Origin: Halorubrum ruber
GTDB taxonomy: Archaea > Halobacteriota > Halobacteria > Halobacteriales > Haloferacaceae
DNA: 64,000 nt
Direction of reading: 5' to 3'
NCBI RefSeq assembly: GCF_018228765.1
Contig: NZ_CP073695.1
Span: 1,302,001-1,366,000, forward strand
Shown piece after piece: positions 62,875 to 64,000 of this stretch (its first letter is position 1; the number at the start of each line of letters is the position of its first letter). The notes under the pieces are model-generated. The model saw only the letters and a list, made by a program, of their open reading frames with translations. It was not told the DNA's origin and did not search any database. A program made the position numbers and the translations under genes.

Positions 62875-64000
62875 GACTCTGTGCCGGGCGCCGCGGCGGG
62901 CGAGCCCGTCACGGGCGTGATCGCGGATTCGAGCTCCCAGACGTCGAACTCGGCGACCGTCGCTCGCCCGTCTTCGGCGTTCACCGATAGCCCGGTACTG
63001 TTCTCGGCGGGATACACCCGGCTGGTCAGGCAGTGCCGCCCGTTGGCGAACAGCTCGATCACCGAGCCGTCGAGGAACGCCCGGAGCGACAGGGGCTCGT
63101 CGTACGGCGGCACGGACAGCCGCTGGGTGTCGGCCGCCCCGACCTCCCCGCGGCTCGACTCCGAGCGGTCGACGATCAGTTCGCCCTCGCGCGTGTAGCG
63201 GATCGCCGTCCGCTCGTCTCGGTCGGTCGATTCGAACACCGAGAGTTCGAACGCCGAGGCGTCCGCCAGCGACACCTCCAAATCGACCTCCAGCGTCCGG
63301 CCGTCCGCGTCGAGCGCGTGGCGGCGCTCGTCGAGGACGTCCGGGACCGCGGTCGACAGTCGGCGCTGGCGGAGCCGATCCACCTCGGCGGCGGGTCGCT
63401 GCCGGAGTCGTCCGTCGTCGCCGAGCGACAGCACCCGCGGGAGCGACAGGGCTCCGGACCACCCGGCGTCCCACTGGGCGCTCGTCTCCCGCGTCTCCGG
63501 GAGCCACCCCCAGGTCAGGTAGCGGTCGCCGTCTCGGAGCGACTGCGGCGCGTAGAAGTCGCCGGGGTCGAGCACGCCCCGGTGAGCGACGTCGAACTCG
63601 CCGTCGTCGATCTCTCCGAGGAAGTACACGACATCCTCGTAGTTGGAGACGTGGAGGAGCGACCGCTCGCCGAGGTCCAACAGCTCCGGACACTCCCAGA
63701 CGGCGCCGTGTCCGTCGTCTCCCGTCAGCAGCGGCCCCTCGTACTCCCACTCGCGGAGGTCCGAGGACGCGTACAGGAGGGCCGTCCCGCCTCGGTCGGA
63801 GATGCCGCTACCGATGAGCTGGTACCACGTCTCGCCGTCCCGCCAGACCGCGTGGTCGCGGAACTCGATCTCCCAGTCCTCCGTCGACAGGAGGTCGAGA
63901 TCGGACGGCGGCTCCTCGATCACAGGATTCCCCGGGTCCTTGTTCCACTCGCGGAGGTCCGGCTCCCCGCTCGTGGCGAGACACGGGAGCTGCCAGCGGC
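62868..64000 (-). CDS. GH32 family fructan/sucrose hydrolase (5' end beyond the window)
   Basis: The visible 377 codons cover most of a GH32 protein. The frame continues to the right edge through [16 protein letters not shown], so the true start, including the WMNDPN nucleophile motif, is off the window. Visible are [10 protein letters not shown] (stabiliser Asp), [12 protein letters not shown] (acid/base Glu in ECP), [12 protein letters not shown] and the C-terminal beta-sandwich [19 protein letters not shown]. It hydrolyses levan, inulin or sucrose. Paired convergently with the GH68 gene. Confidence 0.88.
   Translation of the reverse strand, partial: RWQLPCLATSGEPDLREWNKDPGNPVIEEPPSDLDLLSTEDWEIEFRDHAVWRDGETWYQLIGSGISDRGGTALLYASSDLREWEYEGPLLTGDDGHGAVWECPELLDLGERSLLHVSNYEDVVYFLGEIDDGEFDVAHRGVLDPGDFYAPQSLRDGDRYLTWGWLPETRETSAQWDAGWSGALSLPRVLSLGDDGRLRQRPAAEVDRLRQRRLSTAVPDVLDERRHALDADGRTLEVDLEVSLADASAFELSVFESTDRDERTAIRYTREGELIVDRSESSRGEVGAADTQRLSVPPYDEPLSLRAFLDGSVIELFANGRHCLTSRVYPAENSTGLSVNAEDGRATVAEFDVWELESAITPVTGSPAAAPGTESQ

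Overview
The window looks like chromosomal DNA from a haloarchaeon, most likely Halorubrum or a close relative. That assignment is inference. It rests on very high GC with GC-rich third codon positions, acidic proteins, TATA boxes about 26 nt upstream of start codons (leaderless mRNAs), and marker families: CetZ tubulin, CofC/CofG of F420 synthesis, the bacterioruberin genes, archaeal diadenylate cyclase, UPF0200/UPF0201 proteins and the haloarchaeal glyoxylate-bypass pair.

Layout. 1-8.7 kb: NAD-dependent epimerase-like protein, cetZ, cofC, a Tat lipoprotein, cofG, an MscS channel, a frameshifted MATE exporter, thiE and an SDR. 9.3-16.8 kb: a second SDR, the crtD-lyeJ-cruF C50 carotenoid operon, dacZ with a 17-codon leaderless upstream ORF, uspA, an MBL hydrolase and moaA. 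16.8-19.5 kb: an AT-rich island with a membrane-anchored unknown and a DUF4238 protein, ending at tRNA-Arg(TCT). 19.6-26.2 kb: UPF0200/UPF0201 pair, membrane protein, acetyltransferase, esterase, EamA transporter and two HTH regulators. 26.2-40.5 kb: an acyl-CoA and organic-acid region. It holds an ACAD11-type dehydrogenase divergent from an ACAD10/11-type kinase, a seven-gene LivKHMGF-acyl ligase-SDR operon (ligase frameshifted), an aldehyde dehydrogenase, gpmI and a thiolase. 40.8-51.4 kb: thiL, aceA-aceB, a CoA transferase, a zinc ribbon, a gate-domain membrane protein, a beta-propeller, an aminopeptidase and type II GAPDH. 53.3-64 kb: a sugar locus with a TrmB regulator, a PfkB kinase, a CUT1 ABC transporter, a GH68 levansucrase-like enzyme and a GH32 fructanase cut by the right edge.

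The most unusual structure lies between genes. Four dispersed copies of one element (about 8.80-9.31, 22.29-22.66, 40.52-40.81 and 48.47-49.20 kb) share a conserved core. Two of its hairpins keep pairing while their sequences change, and TATA boxes sit at a fixed spacing upstream of the core in three copies. Two copies carry tandem arrays of a 57-bp unit, each unit with a TATA-like TTTATAA. I read this as a candidate family of promoter-driven structured RNAs or mobile non-coding elements; I do not recognise it.

Two genes (MATE exporter, acyl-CoA ligase) each lack one base in a short G/C run. These may be true pseudogenes or base-calling errors. A decayed aldo/keto reductase fragment lies upstream of the sugar ABC operon.
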